The position numbers were made by a program, and so were the translations under genes. Under the pieces are notes generated by a model. The model had not been told where the DNA came from. It worked only from the letters and a program-made list of their open reading frames with translations, and made no database searches. From NCBI GenBank assembly GCA_021796135.1, contig JAJYOQ010000092.1, positions 1 to 11,619 on the forward strand: DNA of 11,619 nt, written 5' to 3'. Every line of letters starts with the position of its first letter. Positions within the stretch are counted from its first letter, which is position 1. This DNA is from Bacteroidota bacterium. Its GTDB lineage: Bacteria > Bacteroidota > Ignavibacteria > Ignavibacteriales > Ignavibacteriaceae. This document shows, in pieces, positions 1 through 7,799 of the stretch.

Positions 1-24
1 ATGAAGTTGCCATGTTGGTCATTA
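1..24. repeat. left-end 24-base repeat of 1052-1075
   Basis: The first 24 bases are identical to 1052-1075 in the same orientation. Both copies lie in the same gene, but in different reading frames: ANDQHGNF at the end, MTNMATS inside. See the findings for the mis-assembly reading. Confidence 0.9.
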
Positions 25-3000
25 GCTCTAAGTTCATCACGCTTAAACTCAATCCTCAATCTACCTGTATTTGCAAAAGACAAATTTAGACGCAAAGTTT
101 GAGAGTTTAAATTAATAATAGTAGGAGTAGAAGGAAAATTATCCTGGCTTCTACCGACTTTTATTACAAATCCCACTTCTACATTTCTTTCAGGTCGATA
201 AGAGAAATCCGAAGTAATATTATTTCCCGAGATTTGTTGTTGAAGGTTTGAGATTACGGGAGCGCCGATATTATTAGTTTGATTTATAATATCCGTCTGA
301 TTGCTAATTTCTTTTACCATTTTGAAATTTATTCTTAAACTTTGTTCCCTCGTGTAAATCCGTTCGGAGCCGCCGCTGTATTGGTTTAAACTCTTTGTCT
401 GCGCATATCTTAGTCTGAATGATAAATCTCTGTCGTTCTCAAAAATAAATAAATCCTGTTGAATGAAATTCGAACCTTGAATAGTTGTAGCTTCTTGTTG
501 GAAGTCCGAAAAGTGAAGCAAATATATTTTCTTATAATCGGGTTCAGTGCTGTTTTCTTCAACACGCCATGATGTTTCGGATGAGAAAGGTTTTAGTATT
601 TCTTCAAGCAATGAGCCTTTGTCAAAAATATCGCCATAGACAACCTTCCAACGCGAGCTTGTTTTAAGATCGATAACCGGATAAAGCTGAGTTGTAGGTA
701 CTGTTATAAGGACATAGTTAGCGTTATATAACGACGGTTGAAATTCATTTTCATCTGCTATACCGTTATGGTTCAAGTCGCCAAGATAAATATAATTTCC
801 GGTGCCGATAGGAACCTGAACAAAGACCTTTTGAAGCTTTGCCGATTTTTGAGTAGAGACTTCATAATAAAAATCTCCCGACAAAGGGTTCCAGAAATTG
901 AATTTAGATTGGGAGCGAACTAAAATAGTCTGGCTATTCAAGTATCCGATTTTCTTAAATGCATCCGAATAAGTTTTATTGTTAATTGTAAAATTTAATG
1001 TTGAACTAAACTTTCTGCTTCCGTTATAATTTAATTCAACGGATTGTGCCGATGAAGTTGCCATGTTGGTCATTATACCGGATAAAGGAGAATAATCGTC
1101 TCTTAACGAATATTTAGCAGTCAAGTGAAGTCCGTAAAAATCTACCAATTCAAGAAAGGGATCTATTTCATAATATTTTAGACTTGTTGAAAGTAATGAA
1201 TCAGCGCCGCCTTGTTTATCATTTTTATTCTCAGATAGAAATCCGATTCCCGGTTTAAGTTTCCATATATTATAGAACGCCTCCCCTTGCTGTCTAAACC
1301 AATAGCTTTTGAAACTTAAATTTTCCGAAGAAACATAATCTAAGTTATAATTAAAACCGAAATTCTTGTTGTCGCTAAATTTAATTGTGTTGTTATAGCG
1401 GGTCGACTTAAAGTCGCTGCCTTGTGTAAGCAATCCGTATGATGAGTTTATACTCAACTCGGTGATTGGCTTCAAGGTTAAATTTAACTCGCGAAGCTGC
1501 TGGTTTTGTGGTATCGTTGTTGAATCTATATTATAGTCACGGTTAAATTCAACCGGATTTATTCTGTCGGGTGAGGTATATTTATCCTGGATAAATCTGT
1601 CGTGATATGAAATCCCTATTTCGCCTAAAGAAACTTTTCCGATTTCAACCTTTTGCGGGTCAACAGTAAAGAGAATATTTGTAGCATAGCCAAAGTTGCT
1701 ATTATCTGCCGACGAAAATCTATTTCGATTATAAAGACTGCCCGCATATTCAACGTTAAGATTTACACCTTTTGACGGTTGATAATCAAAAGCCAAATTA
1801 GCGTTCTGTTTTAATTCCGGCAAAGGAAGAAATATTACAGGAGCATAATTCCCCTGGTGTATTCCGGCAAATTTATAATCTCCAATACTTATATTAACAT
1901 AATCTCCTCGCTGTTCTCCGACGTAGCTAAAAACAACATTGTAAACCGCATATACCCCGCCGGGGTTGTAAACATAATATGAATAGGCAGCTCCGTTGAT
2001 AAGAGTATCAACACGTGAATAGGTTCCGTGAAGATTTCCAAGTGAATCCGGCACCGCTAATGAGATACCTGTTTTAGTTGCCTTTGAGGGATCATTCCCG
2101 GCAGCGGCAATTAGCGCTTTATCCGAATCTGATAATACAATATCTACCGGGGCATCCTGATTATCACCTTCACGAATGTATTGAAATTTAATTCCGAGCT
2201 TATCATTAAGTAATTTTGATTCAACACCGGCTCCGAAGAAAGTACGCTGATACTTTTGATCGGAGTACTCAAAATCAATTGAAATTCTGCTTGCAGAAGT
2301 AATAAGTCTATTTGGGGTAAAGGTTATTTGGGCGTTTGCATAATCAATTATGTAATCGTTCCTTTCGCCCCTTTTCATTTCTATTCCGTCGATATATACT
2401 TTTTCAGAGCCTGCAATAATAATTATGTTCCTTTCGTTATTTTCTCCGGTTAAAATGTATGGACCTTGAACTCCGTCAGCACCATTAAAGCTATTAGTGG
2501 TATATTTTCCTTTGGCGCTGGCAATTGCAATGTAAACTTTTTGCTCTCCATAATTAAATTCGCCAAGCAGCCCTTGCAGTTTTCTATCGATAGGACCGAA
2601 CACGCCAATTTTTTTTTGAAGAGTATAATCACCGAAAGTAGCCGTGGCGTTTGGATGTTTAATCTGGATAAAAACATTATCAAGCTGGTCGAGAGTAGCC
2701 GTATTGCCTTCCGGTTGAATAGGAGTATTTTGATCAGTAAGTGCGGCGACAATTTCAATTTCTTTAGAGAGTCTTCCGGATAATTGAAGGCGCAATCCGC
2801 TATTGAGCGATAAATCCTGATTCGTACCAACTGTAAAGCCTCTCACAATTGTTCCACTTTTTTGAATGCCGCTGCCAAATATAGTCTCGGCATTCAAGGG
2901 AGCGCTTTCATTATTTGAAACTCCGACTGTGTCCCCAAGCTTTTTATCAAACTTATACGCCAATATTCTATTCTTATATTCTTTTTGAAGTGCGAGATTT

Positions 3001-3296
3001 ACAGTTTCATAAGTCACTATTAAAGTGTCAAACACAGAATATGGAAGACTATCGGAGAGTACAAAGGAAGATGTTGAGTAAGAGAAGCTGTAATCTTTAG
3101 AAGGTAATATTTTTCCTTTTAATTTTATTATCTCAGAAAAAGGAACAATTACAGGTTGGGAAAGATGATATTCATTACCAAAATTGATCCGGATTGAATC
3201 AGTGACGATTGAATTGTAAAATTTTTGCTGAGCAACTAATAATTGCGCGGCATTTAGGCTAAAGATTGCGAGAATAAATAATAAGTTAAATTTCAA
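1..3296 (-). CDS. large secreted outer-membrane-type surface protein, C-terminus cut by window edge
   Basis: A minus-strand frame runs without a stop from 3296 to the left edge, giving 1098 codons. An in-frame TAA lies 12 bases upstream of the chosen TTG start, no ATG is available nearby, and the TTG gives a good signal peptide (K2 FNLLFILAIFSLNA, then LLVAQQ). Visible parts are: VRGFTVGTNQD near 151-161; a segment with IQPEGNT near 190-200; VYIDGIEMKRG from 300 followed by NDYIIDY; then about 700 residues of alternating polar/hydrophobic strands rich in Tyr, Asn and Phe, as in outer-membrane beta-barrels; and a canonical EF-hand-like calcium loop at 840-851 (D840, N842, N844, G845, D848, E851). 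I recall the 151-200 and 300-317 patterns from large uncharacterised Bacteroidota surface proteins, but cannot name the family. Location is probably the outer membrane. The last eight or so codons at the left edge are doubtful (see end repeat). Confidence 0.85.
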   Translation of the reverse strand, partial: MKFNLLFILAIFSLNAAQLLVAQQKFYNSIVTDSIRINFGNEYHLSQPVIVPFSEIIKLKGKILPSKDYSFSYSTSSFVLSDSLPYSVFDTLIVTYETVNLALQKEYKNRILAYKFDKKLGDTVGVSNNESAPLNAETIFGSGIQKSGTIVRGFTVGTNQDLSLNSGLRLQLSGRLSKEIEIVAALTDQNTPIQPEGNTATLDQLDNVFIQIKHPNATATFGDYTLQKKIGVFGPIDRKLQGLLGEFNYGEQKVYIAIASAKGKYTTNSFNGADGVQGPYILTGENNERNIIIIAGSEKVYIDGIEMKRGERNDYIIDYANAQITFTPNRLITSASRISIDFEYSDQKYQRTFFGAGVESKLLNDKLGIKFQYIREGDNQDAPVDIVLSDSDKALIAAAGNDPSKATKTGISLAVPDSLGNLHGTYSRVDTLINGAAYSYYVYNPGGVYAVYNVVFSYVGEQRGDYVNISIGDYKFAGIHQGNYAPVIFLPLPELKQNANLAFDYQPSKGVNLNVEYAGSLYNRNRFSSADNSNFGYATNILFTVDPQKVEIGKVSLGEIGISYHDRFIQDKYTSPDRINPVEFNRDYNIDSTTIPQNQQLRELNLTLKPITELSINSSYGLLTQGSDFKSTRYNNTIKFSDNKNFGFNYNLDYVSSENLSFKSYWFRQQGEAFYNIWKLKPGIGFLSENKNDKQGGADSLLSTSLKYYEIDPFLELVDFYGLHLTAKYSLRDDYSPLSGIMTNMATSSAQSVELNYNGSRKFSSTLNFTINNKTYSDAFKKIGYLNSQTILVRSQSKFNFWNPLSGDFYYEVSTQKSAKLQKVFVQVPIGTGNYIYLGDLNHNGIADENEFQPSLYNANYVLITVPTTQLYPVIDLKTSSRWKVVYGDIFDKGSLLEEILKPFSSETSWRVEENSTEPDYKKIYLLHFSDFQQEATTIQGSNFIQQDLFIFENDRDLSFRLRYAQTKSLNQYSGGSERIYTREQSLRINFKMVKEISNQTDIINQTNNIGAPVISNLQQQISGNNITSDFSYRPERNVEVGFVIKVGRSQDNFPSTPTIINLNSQTLRLNLSFANTGRLRIEFKRDELRANDQHGNF

Positions 3297-3313
3297 AAAA
3301 TGAATTTAATTTT

Positions 3314-3352
3314 GTGATTTTCAAATCTAAATTTACATCATTCCTTTATCAA
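3314..3352 (-). promoter_or_regulatory. Bacteroidota-type promoter of the surface-protein gene
   Basis: On the minus strand TTG (3352-3350) is followed after 20 bases by TAGATTTG (3329-3322). This matches the TTG-N17-23-TAnnTTTG promoter used by the major sigma factor of Bacteroidota. Initiation would fall near 3314, leaving a leader of about 18 bases before the TTG start at 3296. The good fit in the expected place supports both the promoter and that start codon. No strong Shine-Dalgarno sequence is visible in the short leader. Confidence 0.5.
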
Positions 3353-3410
3353 GTCTAATGGTTTTACATTACAAAATGATTCGACATATTTCGTCCAAAA
3401 GCAATTGGAA

Positions 3411-3471
3411 AACCGATGAATCGGTTCGAAGGCAGGCTTTTCATATTTTTTCCCACGAATGAATTCGTGGG
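3411..3471 (+). repeat. two-hairpin REP-like repeat, copy 1
   Basis: Hairpin A is 3411-3426: arms AACCGAT and ATCGGTT around GA. Hairpin B is 3452-3471: arms CCCACGAAT and ATTCGTGGG around GA. They are 25 bases apart, and hairpin B is followed by GCTGC and seven T. A second element with the same design and orientation lies at 8853-8915. The stems differ between copies by paired changes, so the fold is conserved more than the sequence. The design recalls REP/RAYT-type palindromes ending in GTGGG; no RAYT transposase gene is present here. Confidence 0.75.
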
Positions 3472-3482
3472 CTGCTTTTTTT
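3452..3482 (+). terminator. terminator-like hairpin with T-run (part of repeat copy 1)
   Basis: A 9-bp stem (CCCACGAAT/ATTCGTGGG) is followed by CTGC and TTTTTTT, the shape of an intrinsic terminator read on the plus strand. No plus-strand gene lies upstream, so its role is doubtful. It may simply be repeat hairpin B landing next to T-rich sequence, or it may shield the ATPase gene from read-through. Confidence 0.3.
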
Positions 3483-3529
3483 CCCTTTAATTGATTTACT
3501 TCCGAGTATTCATCCAAACCAAAGTACTA

Positions 3530-3565
3530 GCCCTCACTCTAAATCTTTCCCAAAGGGAGAGGGGA
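3530..3565. repeat. degraded CCCTCAC...GGGAGAGGGG intergenic repeat
   Basis: The stretch starts CCCTCACTCT and ends with AAAGGGAGAGGGG. It can fold through CTTTCCC (3545-3551) and GGGAGAG (3555-3561), with one G-U pair and an AAA loop. It resembles, with changes, a dispersed CCCTCACCC...AAAGGGAGAGGG intergenic repeat that I recall from many Gram-negative genomes. No second copy is visible in this window, so the assignment rests on memory of the motif. Confidence 0.4.
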
Positions 3566-3675
3566 AAATTATGAGTGTTGTTTTGGAATCACTTAGTGCT
3601 GATATATAGAATTTTAGGTTGACGATATCTGATTTTGGATGATACCTTTGATAAATCTCACGCTTTTGCCTTTAA

Positions 3676-3702
3676 TTGGTTATTCAAAATGATTTATATT
3701 TG
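3676..3702 (+). promoter_or_regulatory. possible promoter of the ATPase gene
   Basis: TATATTTG (3695-3702) fits the TAnnTTTG box, and a TTG lies 16 bases upstream (3676-3678), slightly closer than usual. This would give a leader of roughly 60-65 bases before the ATG at 3775. A weak AGGA sequence lies about 11 bases ahead of that ATG. The rest of 3566-3774 shows no other structure that I can support. Confidence 0.3.
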
Positions 3703-3774
3703 TAATTGATTTTTTTGTTGGGGGAATCAAGTTCAAGTTTATGTACATAAATATACTATAGGAAAAAATATAAA

Positions 3775-6195
3775 ATGGATTTTAAAATACTACCGACTTC
3801 AGATTTCAAAAAATCTTCTTTGGATGAGACATATAAATTTTTAGGAACAACCGAGAGCGGGCTTAGTAGTTCAGAGGTTCAAAACCGGCTTACTACATTT
3901 GGACGTAATGCAATTGAGGGGAAAAAGAAGAATCCCGTGCTTGAATTTATTAGCCGCTTCTGGGGACCAATGCCGTGGCTTCTGGAGCTTGCGATGGTTC
4001 TCTCGTTTTTTCTAGAACATGATATTGAAGGAATAATAATTTTCGTCCTGCTTACTGTAAATGCAATAATTGGTTTTATGCATTCTCACGGATCTCAAAA
4101 GGCTGTTGAATTACTCAAGCAACGTCTTGCGATCAGAGCTAAGGTATTACGCGACGGCTCGTGGTCTTTGGCTGAATCAAGCGATATCGTTCCGGGAGAT
4201 ATTATTATTGTGAAGCTCGGAGATATTATTCCTGCCGATGCAAAAATAATAAGCGGCGATATTTCTATTGATGAATCAGCTTTGACAGGAGAATCTCTAC
4301 CGGTGGAAAGCCAGTCGTTGGATATCACTTATTCAGGTTCTGTCGTAAAACGGGGTGAGGCTAAATGCATTGTGGTAAATACAGGAGCTAATACTTATTT
4401 CGGCAAGACGGCAGAATTAGTAAAGATTGCAAAACCAAAATCCCACCAGGAAGAGATCATGCTTAAGATTGTAAAATACATGATGTACCTGGGTATTGTA
4501 GCATCAATAATTGTAGCTGTTTATGCAGTCTTCATTCATGTCAGTGTATTGTTGATAATTACTTTTGCAGTGATTTTTCTAATGGGTGCTGTTCCGGTAG
4601 CCCTTCCGGCAGTGCTTACAATTGTTCAAGCGGCTACGGGAATGAAGCTTGCCGAGGAAGGAATTATTGTCGCAAGGCTCGATTCAATAGAAGATGCCGC
4701 TTCAATAAGCATTCTTTGCCTGGATAAAACAGGTACTATTACTCAAAATAAATTATCCGTAACTGACAGTATCCCTTTTTCAAATTTTTCTAAGATGGAT
4801 GTTGCTAATATTGGAAATTTGGCTTCCCGATCTGAGGGTATGGATTTGATTGATGTTGCTATTATGGATTATGCAAAGAGTATTAATGCCAGCCACGATT
4901 CACAAAAGCAGATAAGTTATACGCCGTTCAATCCTGCAATCAGACGAACCGAGGCAATTATAGAAACCGAAGGAAAGCAATATAAAGTTATCAAAGGCGC
5001 GGCTCAGGTAGTAATACCTATGTGTTCGGGAATGGATAAAGCAGCTCATGATTTGGTTGATACAACAATAGATGCTCTATCTAAAAAAGGATATAGGACT
5101 ATTGCTGTTGCAAGATCGAAGGATAGTAATTTTGATAATTTAGAACTTGTCGGATTGCTTCCGCTTGCAGATCCTCCGCGTAGTGATTCTAAAACTATGA
5201 TAGAGGAAGCAAGGGAATTGGGAGTTAAAGCTCTAATGCTGACGGGCGATAATATGTCAATTGCCAAAGAAATTGCTCATCAAGTAGGTATCGGCAATAA
5301 TATAATCAGGTTAAAAGATCTTGAAGGATTAAACGAAAGTGAACAGGCAAAGCTTGCGAGTGAGAGTGATGGATTTGCGGAAATATATCCTGAGGATAAA
5401 TATAAAATTGTAAAGCTTCTTCAATCGCAAGGGTATATGGTCGGTATGACAGGTGACGGAGTGAACGATGCTCCGGCGCTTAAACAAGCTGAAATGGGAA
5501 TTGCCGTAAGTAACGCCACAGATGTTGCCAAAGCTTCCGCCAGTATTGTATTGACTGAGCCCGGCGTCAGCGTAATAGTTGAAGCAATAAAAAGAAGCCG
5601 CGAAACGTATCAGCGAATGTTAACCTGGGTCATCAATAAGGTAACAAAGGTAATTCAGGTTGTTGGTTTGCTAACAATCGGTTTTTTCATGAAAAATGAG
5701 ATGGTATTATCGATGTTAGGAATGTCCCTACTTGTTTTCGCAAATGATTTTGTCACAATGTCACTTGCAACCGATAACGTAAAACATACGGAGGCTCCAA
5801 ATAATTGGGATGTAAAAAACATAACGTTTGCCTCTTTAATAATCGGCGCATTATTAGTAGTTGAAGGAGTAATCGGGATTATAATCGGATCGAATTATTT
5901 CGGATTAAGTCAGAGACCGCTTCAGGCATTTATGATGCTTATGCTGGTATTTACGAGTCAATTTAGAGTATTGATAGTAAGAGAGAGAAATTTCTTTTGG
6001 TATTCAATACCGGGAAAAGCCCTTATAGCATCATCCTCAATTAGCATTATTGTTTTCGTGATTCTGGGGATTTATGGTTTAATCATTCCTGCGTTATCGA
6101 CAACACAGGTGATGACGGCGCTAATTTTTTCGGCAGTGTTTACATTAGCAATAGATGTCCCGAAATATTATGCATTTAAGTTGTTCGGGTTATAA
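3775..6195 (+). CDS. P3A-type P-type ATPase, probable plasma-membrane proton pump
   Basis: This 806-residue protein is a complete P-type ATPase that should use ATP to export a cation, most likely H+, across the inner membrane. Motifs in order are: TGES at 171-174 (actuator domain); PVALP at 274-278 in M4; DKTGTITQNK with the phosphorylated Asp at D317; KGAA at 407-410 in the ATP-binding domain; and TGDGVNDAP at 559-567 (hinge). The N-terminus carries the cation-ATPase N-domain pattern (SSSEVQNRL near 31-39) and no heavy-metal CxxC. M6 has ANDFVTM with Asp658, where plant and fungal proton pumps carry the proton-binding ND. The length matches prokaryotic P3A pumps; the long C-terminal autoinhibitory tail of plant and fungal enzymes is absent (it ends KYYAFKLFGL). 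Another monovalent cation cannot be excluded. The ATG follows a weak AGGAAAAAA. It is transcribed alone and convergent with the next gene. Confidence 0.88.
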   Translation: MDFKILPTSDFKKSSLDETYKFLGTTESGLSSSEVQNRLTTFGRNAIEGKKKNPVLEFISRFWGPMPWLLELAMVLSFFLEHDIEGIIIFVLLTVNAIIGFMHSHGSQKAVELLKQRLAIRAKVLRDGSWSLAESSDIVPGDIIIVKLGDIIPADAKIISGDISIDESALTGESLPVESQSLDITYSGSVVKRGEAKCIVVNTGANTYFGKTAELVKIAKPKSHQEEIMLKIVKYMMYLGIVASIIVAVYAVFIHVSVLLIITFAVIFLMGAVPVALPAVLTIVQAATGMKLAEEGIIVARLDSIEDAASISILCLDKTGTITQNKLSVTDSIPFSNFSKMDVANIGNLASRSEGMDLIDVAIMDYAKSINASHDSQKQISYTPFNPAIRRTEAIIETEGKQYKVIKGAAQVVIPMCSGMDKAAHDLVDTTIDALSKKGYRTIAVARSKDSNFDNLELVGLLPLADPPRSDSKTMIEEARELGVKALMLTGDNMSIAKEIAHQVGIGNNIIRLKDLEGLNESEQAKLASESDGFAEIYPEDKYKIVKLLQSQGYMVGMTGDGVNDAPALKQAEMGIAVSNATDVAKASASIVLTEPGVSVIVEAIKRSRETYQRMLTWVINKVTKVIQVVGLLTIGFFMKNEMVLSMLGMSLLVFANDFVTMSLATDNVKHTEAPNNWDVKNITFASLIIGALLVVEGVIGIIIGSNYFGLSQRPLQAFMMLMLVFTSQFRVLIVRERNFFWYSIPGKALIASSSISIIVFVILGIYGLIIPALSTTQVMTALIFSAVFTLAIDVPKYYAFKLFGL

Positions 6196-6257
6196 AAGTT
6201 TAAGAGAAATATTGGCAACGGCTTTATCGAATAGTTCAGGTGCACGAGTTGAGCATG

Positions 6258-6292
6258 GGATATCTCAGTCGCGGACTCCCTCGATATGACAA
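6258..6292. repeat. short GATATCTCAGTCGCGG... intergenic repeat, probable
   Basis: This lies between the convergent ATPase and ChrA-family genes. On the minus strand it starts TGTCATATCGAGGGAGTCC and runs into CGCGACTGAGATATCCC. It resembles the TGTCAT-TTCGA-type dispersed repeats that I recall from Bacteroidota and related genomes. No second copy is visible here. The remainder of 6196-6330 has no clear terminator. Confidence 0.35.
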
Positions 6293-6330
6293 TAGCGGAT
6301 CCATTTCCTTTATAAAGTGCATTCCTTGAT

Positions 6331-7551
6331 TTAGATTATAATTAATGAAATAATGATCGTTCCGATTATTATCCAGAGGGCGTCAACTTTATAGTAAGCT
6401 AATAAGACAAGAGAGATAATAAAAATTCCCCATGTTTGCCAACTAGTTAATGAATGAATTCCGAAATTTATTGTAACTGAAATAAGCAATCCTATAAAAC
6501 CCGCCAGCACCCCTCTTATTAATGAATGCGTAATATGCATTTGGACTATCTTCTGATGAAATTTATTTAATACTATTACGGCAATAACCGAAGGAAGAAA
6601 TATTCCTATTGTAGCCGCAATTGCACCGACAATTCCAAAGACTTTATAACCTATAAAGGTTGCGGTAATTAAGACGGGACCTGGAGTAATTTGTCCCATC
6701 GCTAATCCGTCTCTAAATTGATTCATTGATACCCATTGATGGATGTTAACCGTTTCATGTTGGAGGAGTGGAATGGAATTATAACCACCGCCAAAAGCAA
6801 AAGTACCGATCTTGAAAAATGTAAGAAAGATAATTCTGATTTGAGGCTCAAAAATAATAATACTAATCAGGAACAGAGACAACGCGCTTAAGAAAATATA
6901 ATCATATTTTTTCCTATATAAGCTTTGGCGTAAGGTTAAAGGTTGGCTTTCGGTCGAAGGCAGAGGGATAGCGATGTTTTTATAATCTTTAACCAAATAG
7001 TAGAAAAAATATCCAAGTACAGCCGAGATTAAAACGAGGGCGACACTATCAATCTTAAACCAGAATGAAAGAATAAATATTACAACGGAAATAATATATC
7101 CTTTGAAAAACCGGAAAGATAATGTTGGGAAGACAGATTTGCCAAGCGTTAAAATTGCATCAACTAAGAGGGAAACTATCATTGCACCCAAACCGGCAAA
7201 AAGAGAGATTACGATAGTCTGTTGTTTATAATTAAAATAAAGAAAAGAAAGGAATCCGATAGCTACAGCCGAAGGTAAAACGAAGAAAAGCGATATAATA
7301 ATAGCCCCAACAGCATTTTTAAGCACATATCCAATATAGCCCATCAACAAAACGCCGGTAGCGCCGGGGAGAATTTGCGCAAAGCTCATTGCATCTAAGA
7401 ACTGTGATTCGTCAATCCATTTTTTATCATTAACAATCGTCTTTTTCATTTGCCCTATCATAGCCGGACCTCCATAGGAAGTGGCGCCAAGGTAAAGCCC
7501 GGTCTTAATTAAATCAAAGAAAGAAGGTGTTTTGCTTTCTGTACTTTGCAA
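6331..7551 (-). CDS. chrA: ChrA-family (CHR) transporter, two-domain form
   Basis: This 406-residue inner-membrane protein has two homologous CHR domains, the layout and length of full-length ChrA proteins, which extrude chromate. Domain 1 has YGGPAMIGQM from Y26 and WIDESQF...AQILPGATG at 45-65. Domain 2 repeats the pattern with FGGGYNSIPLL at 253-263, then QWVSMNQF and GQITPGPV. Each is followed by several hydrophobic helices. The start is TTG: AGGAG lies five bases upstream (7557-7561), the N-terminus suits the family, and the first internal Met (31) falls inside the conserved motif. Many CHR proteins from organisms without chromate exposure have unproven substrates, so chromate is a family assignment. 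The gene is monocistronic as far as visible. Confidence 0.85.
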   Translation of the reverse strand: MQSTESKTPSFFDLIKTGLYLGATSYGGPAMIGQMKKTIVNDKKWIDESQFLDAMSFAQILPGATGVLLMGYIGYVLKNAVGAIIISLFFVLPSAVAIGFLSFLYFNYKQQTIVISLFAGLGAMIVSLLVDAILTLGKSVFPTLSFRFFKGYIISVVIFILSFWFKIDSVALVLISAVLGYFFYYLVKDYKNIAIPLPSTESQPLTLRQSLYRKKYDYIFLSALSLFLISIIIFEPQIRIIFLTFFKIGTFAFGGGYNSIPLLQHETVNIHQWVSMNQFRDGLAMGQITPGPVLITATFIGYKVFGIVGAIAATIGIFLPSVIAVIVLNKFHQKIVQMHITHSLIRGVLAGFIGLLISVTINFGIHSLTSWQTWGIFIISLVLLAYYKVDALWIIIGTIIISLIII

Positions 7552-7604
7552 GTTATCTCCTATAAATAAAATTATTAATTCACGTTACGCAGAAACAGCC
7601 CTGG

Positions 7605-7663
7605 GAATGTTGGAATAATGGAGTAATGGAATATTTTGGAAGTACTACTCAATTCCAATATTC
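7605..7663. repeat. TGGAATATT palindromic repeat, copy 1
   Basis: The arms GAATGTTGGAA (7605-7615) and TTCCAATATTC (7653-7663) pair over 11 bp with one G-U. Inside, GAGTA (7621-7625) pairs with TACTC (7646-7650). The central TGGAATATTTTGGAA resembles TGGAATATTGTGGAA in the palindrome at 10643-10720. It lies just upstream of the ChrA-family start, within about 55 bases of it. Confidence 0.55.
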
Positions 7664-7666
7664 TAA

Positions 7667-7740
7667 CCTGCCTGCCTGCAGGTCGCAATTTTGAATTATG
7701 AATCCGCCGCGGTGGATGAATTTTGAATTTGAATTAAACG
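7667..7740. repeat. cluster of short palindromes and TTTTGAATT units
   Basis: CCTGCCTGCCTGCAGGTCG (7667-7685) contains the palindrome CCTGCAGG. ATCCGCCGCGGTGGAT (7702-7717) forms a 7-bp hairpin with one G-U. Both are followed by runs of TTTTGAATT-like sequence. GC-rich palindromes in an AT-rich spacer suggest inserted repeat units rather than a gene. The 65-codon frame across 7649-7846 has no family resemblance and is left out. Confidence 0.4.
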
Positions 7741-7799
7741 CAACGAAATTTATCATAAAAAATATCTTGACATAAATAACAAAGATTGGGATAAACGAT

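Noticed and set aside
738..923. Plus-strand 61-codon frames at 738-923 and 2915-3100
   Set aside because: Antisense to the surface-protein gene, short, with TTG or poor starts and no ribosome binding site.
2450..2830. Overlapping frames of 126 codons (minus, 2450-2830) and 105 codons (plus, 2466-2783)
   Set aside because: Both lie inside the continuous 1098-codon surface-protein frame, in other frames, and show no family resemblance.
3411..3471. CRISPR repeat pair
   Set aside because: Only two hairpins of different sequence 25 bases apart, with no repeated units of equal sequence and no cas genes.
3732..3757. TTCAAG and TATACT ahead of the ATPase as a sigma70 promoter
   Set aside because: The spacing is only 14 bases and the leader would be about 11 bases; the TAnnTTTG box further upstream fits better.
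7767..7795. TTGACA followed 17 bases later by GATAAA on the plus strand
   Set aside because: Only a partial -10 match; it would drive antisense transcription into the TolB-like gene, and the host seems to use TAnnTTTG promoters.
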